Assembly (NCBI GenBank): GCA_946409885.1
Contig: CAMJYF010000088.1
Span: 1-7,233 of the forward strand
Source: an uncultured Clostridia bacterium
GTDB taxonomy: Bacteria; Bacillota; Clostridia; Oscillospirales; Acutalibacteraceae
DNA length: 7,233 nucleotides
Direction: 5' to 3'
Shown: positions 6,509 through 7,233 of the stretch, piece after piece
Position numbering within the stretch: position 1 is the stretch's first letter
Layout: the number at the start of each line of letters is the position of its first letter
Program-made: the position numbers and the translations under genes
The notes under the pieces: model-generated
Told to the model about the DNA's origin: nothing
The model's input: the letters and a program-made list of their open reading frames with translations, nothing else
Database searches by the model: none

Positions 6509-7233
6509 ATGCGGAATTTTTATTTAGTTCAAGCAGGTTGTTTATACGGCGATACCTATTACTTACCATACGCAGTTGGCATGCTTGCAGCTTTTGCTTT
6601 GGAAGACAGCACTCTGAAACAGAAGTACACGCTCGGCAGAATCATTTATTCGCTGGAAGACATTGATGCCGCGATAGGCACCATGGAGGAACCCACCTTG
6701 GTCGGCTTTTCCAATTCAATTTGGAACTATCAGTACAATCTTGAATTTGCGAAAAAGCTAAAAAAAATCTACCCGGATTGCATTATTGAATTCGGTGGCC
6801 ATCATGTACCGCCGGATACCTCGTATCTTGAACGTTACCCGTTTATTGACGTTCTGATTCACGGAAAAGGCGAAGAGGCTTTTCGCGACGTGCTTTTGGC
6901 CGCCTGCGGCGAATTGAATTATTCAGACATACCGAACATCTCTTTCCGCGATGATTCCGGAACGCCGACGAAAAATGCAGTACGAGTCCTTCACAGATGT
7001 GAATACCCTTCGCCTTATCTGACTGGCATTTTCAACAAAATTCTGGAAGAAGGCAAATATCCGTTTTCCTGCGTTCTGGAAACAAACCGCGGTTGCCCCT
7101 ATAACTGCAGCTATTGCGATTGGGGTGAGCTCAATTCACACGTGCGGTTGTTTCCATTGGAACGGGTATATGCTGAGCTTGAGTGGATGGCCCAAAACAG
7201 AATGGAGTTTGTATATCTGGTAGACGCCAATTT
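6509..7233 (+). CDS. Second B12-binding-domain radical SAM protein (runs off the right edge)
   Basis: A second class B radical SAM enzyme, 241 codons visible and open at the right end. It begins MRNFYLVQAGCLYGDTYYLP, followed by a cobalamin-binding-type domain to about residue 135 (E94-F-G-G-H-H-V-P-P at 94-102, H118-G-K-G-E-E at 118-123). The [4Fe-4S] motif lies in E-T-N-R-G-C196-P-Y-N-C200-S-Y-C203-D-W-G, and V-D-A-N at 238-241 fits the next barrel strand. The E-T-N-R-G-C-P and C-D-W-G context marks a different subfamily from the radical SAM gene at 2525, so this is not a recent duplicate. No Asp-x-His-x-x-Gly cobalt-ligand motif is visible. AAGGTG (6499-6504) precedes the ATG at usable distance. 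It lies 49 bases after the fkp-like stop with no terminator seen, so it could be co-transcribed. Base composition is much more AT-rich than the genes before it, with codons such as TTA, AAA and GAA common, which suggests a separate origin. Substrate unknown. Confidence 0.9.
   Translation, partial: MRNFYLVQAGCLYGDTYYLPYAVGMLAAFALEDSTLKQKYTLGRIIYSLEDIDAAIGTMEEPTLVGFSNSIWNYQYNLEFAKKLKKIYPDCIIEFGGHHVPPDTSYLERYPFIDVLIHGKGEEAFRDVLLAACGELNYSDIPNISFRDDSGTPTKNAVRVLHRCEYPSPYLTGIFNKILEEGKYPFSCVLETNRGCPYNCSYCDWGELNSHVRLFPLERVYAELEWMAQNRMEFVYLVDAN

Noticed and set aside
1..7233. CRISPR array, tRNA, rRNA or insertion sequence
   Set aside because: No regularly spaced repeats, cloverleaf, ribosomal sequence or transposase-like reading frame was seen on either strand.

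Overview
The window looks like chromosomal DNA from a GC-rich Firmicute, most likely a gut- or rumen-type member of the Clostridia. The reasons are strong AGGAGG-type ribosome binding sites, AT-rich intergenic DNA with TTGACA-type promoter elements, and GC-rich coding DNA. The species assignment is an inference; no ribosomal or other taxonomic marker gene is present.

Layout. Positions 1-206 (minus strand) hold the start of a secreted protein with a clear signal peptide, cut by the window edge. Positions 207-598 are a non-coding divergent promoter region with several inverted repeats and a terminator-like hairpin. Four plus-strand genes follow, apparently as one transcription unit: a polytopic membrane protein resembling GT-C glycosyltransferases (599-2434), a cobalamin-binding-type radical SAM protein (2525-3991), a fused fucokinase / fucose-1-phosphate guanylyltransferase of the Fkp type (4006-6459), and a second, unrelated-looking B12-binding-type radical SAM protein that runs off the right edge (6509 to the end).

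How the genes may work together (inference). The Fkp-like enzyme would make a GDP-activated L-fucose or a fucose-like sugar from the free sugar. The GT-C-like membrane protein could transfer a lipid-linked sugar on the outer face of the membrane. Proteins with the domain layout of the two radical SAM enzymes often methylate or rearrange unactivated carbons. The set could therefore make and place an unusual, carbon-modified sugar on a surface glycan or a small molecule. No cluster of this exact composition is known to me.

A sharp drop in GC content and a change in codon use begin within the last ~25 codons of the fkp-like gene and continue through the last gene. This suggests that the right-hand part has a different history from the rest.
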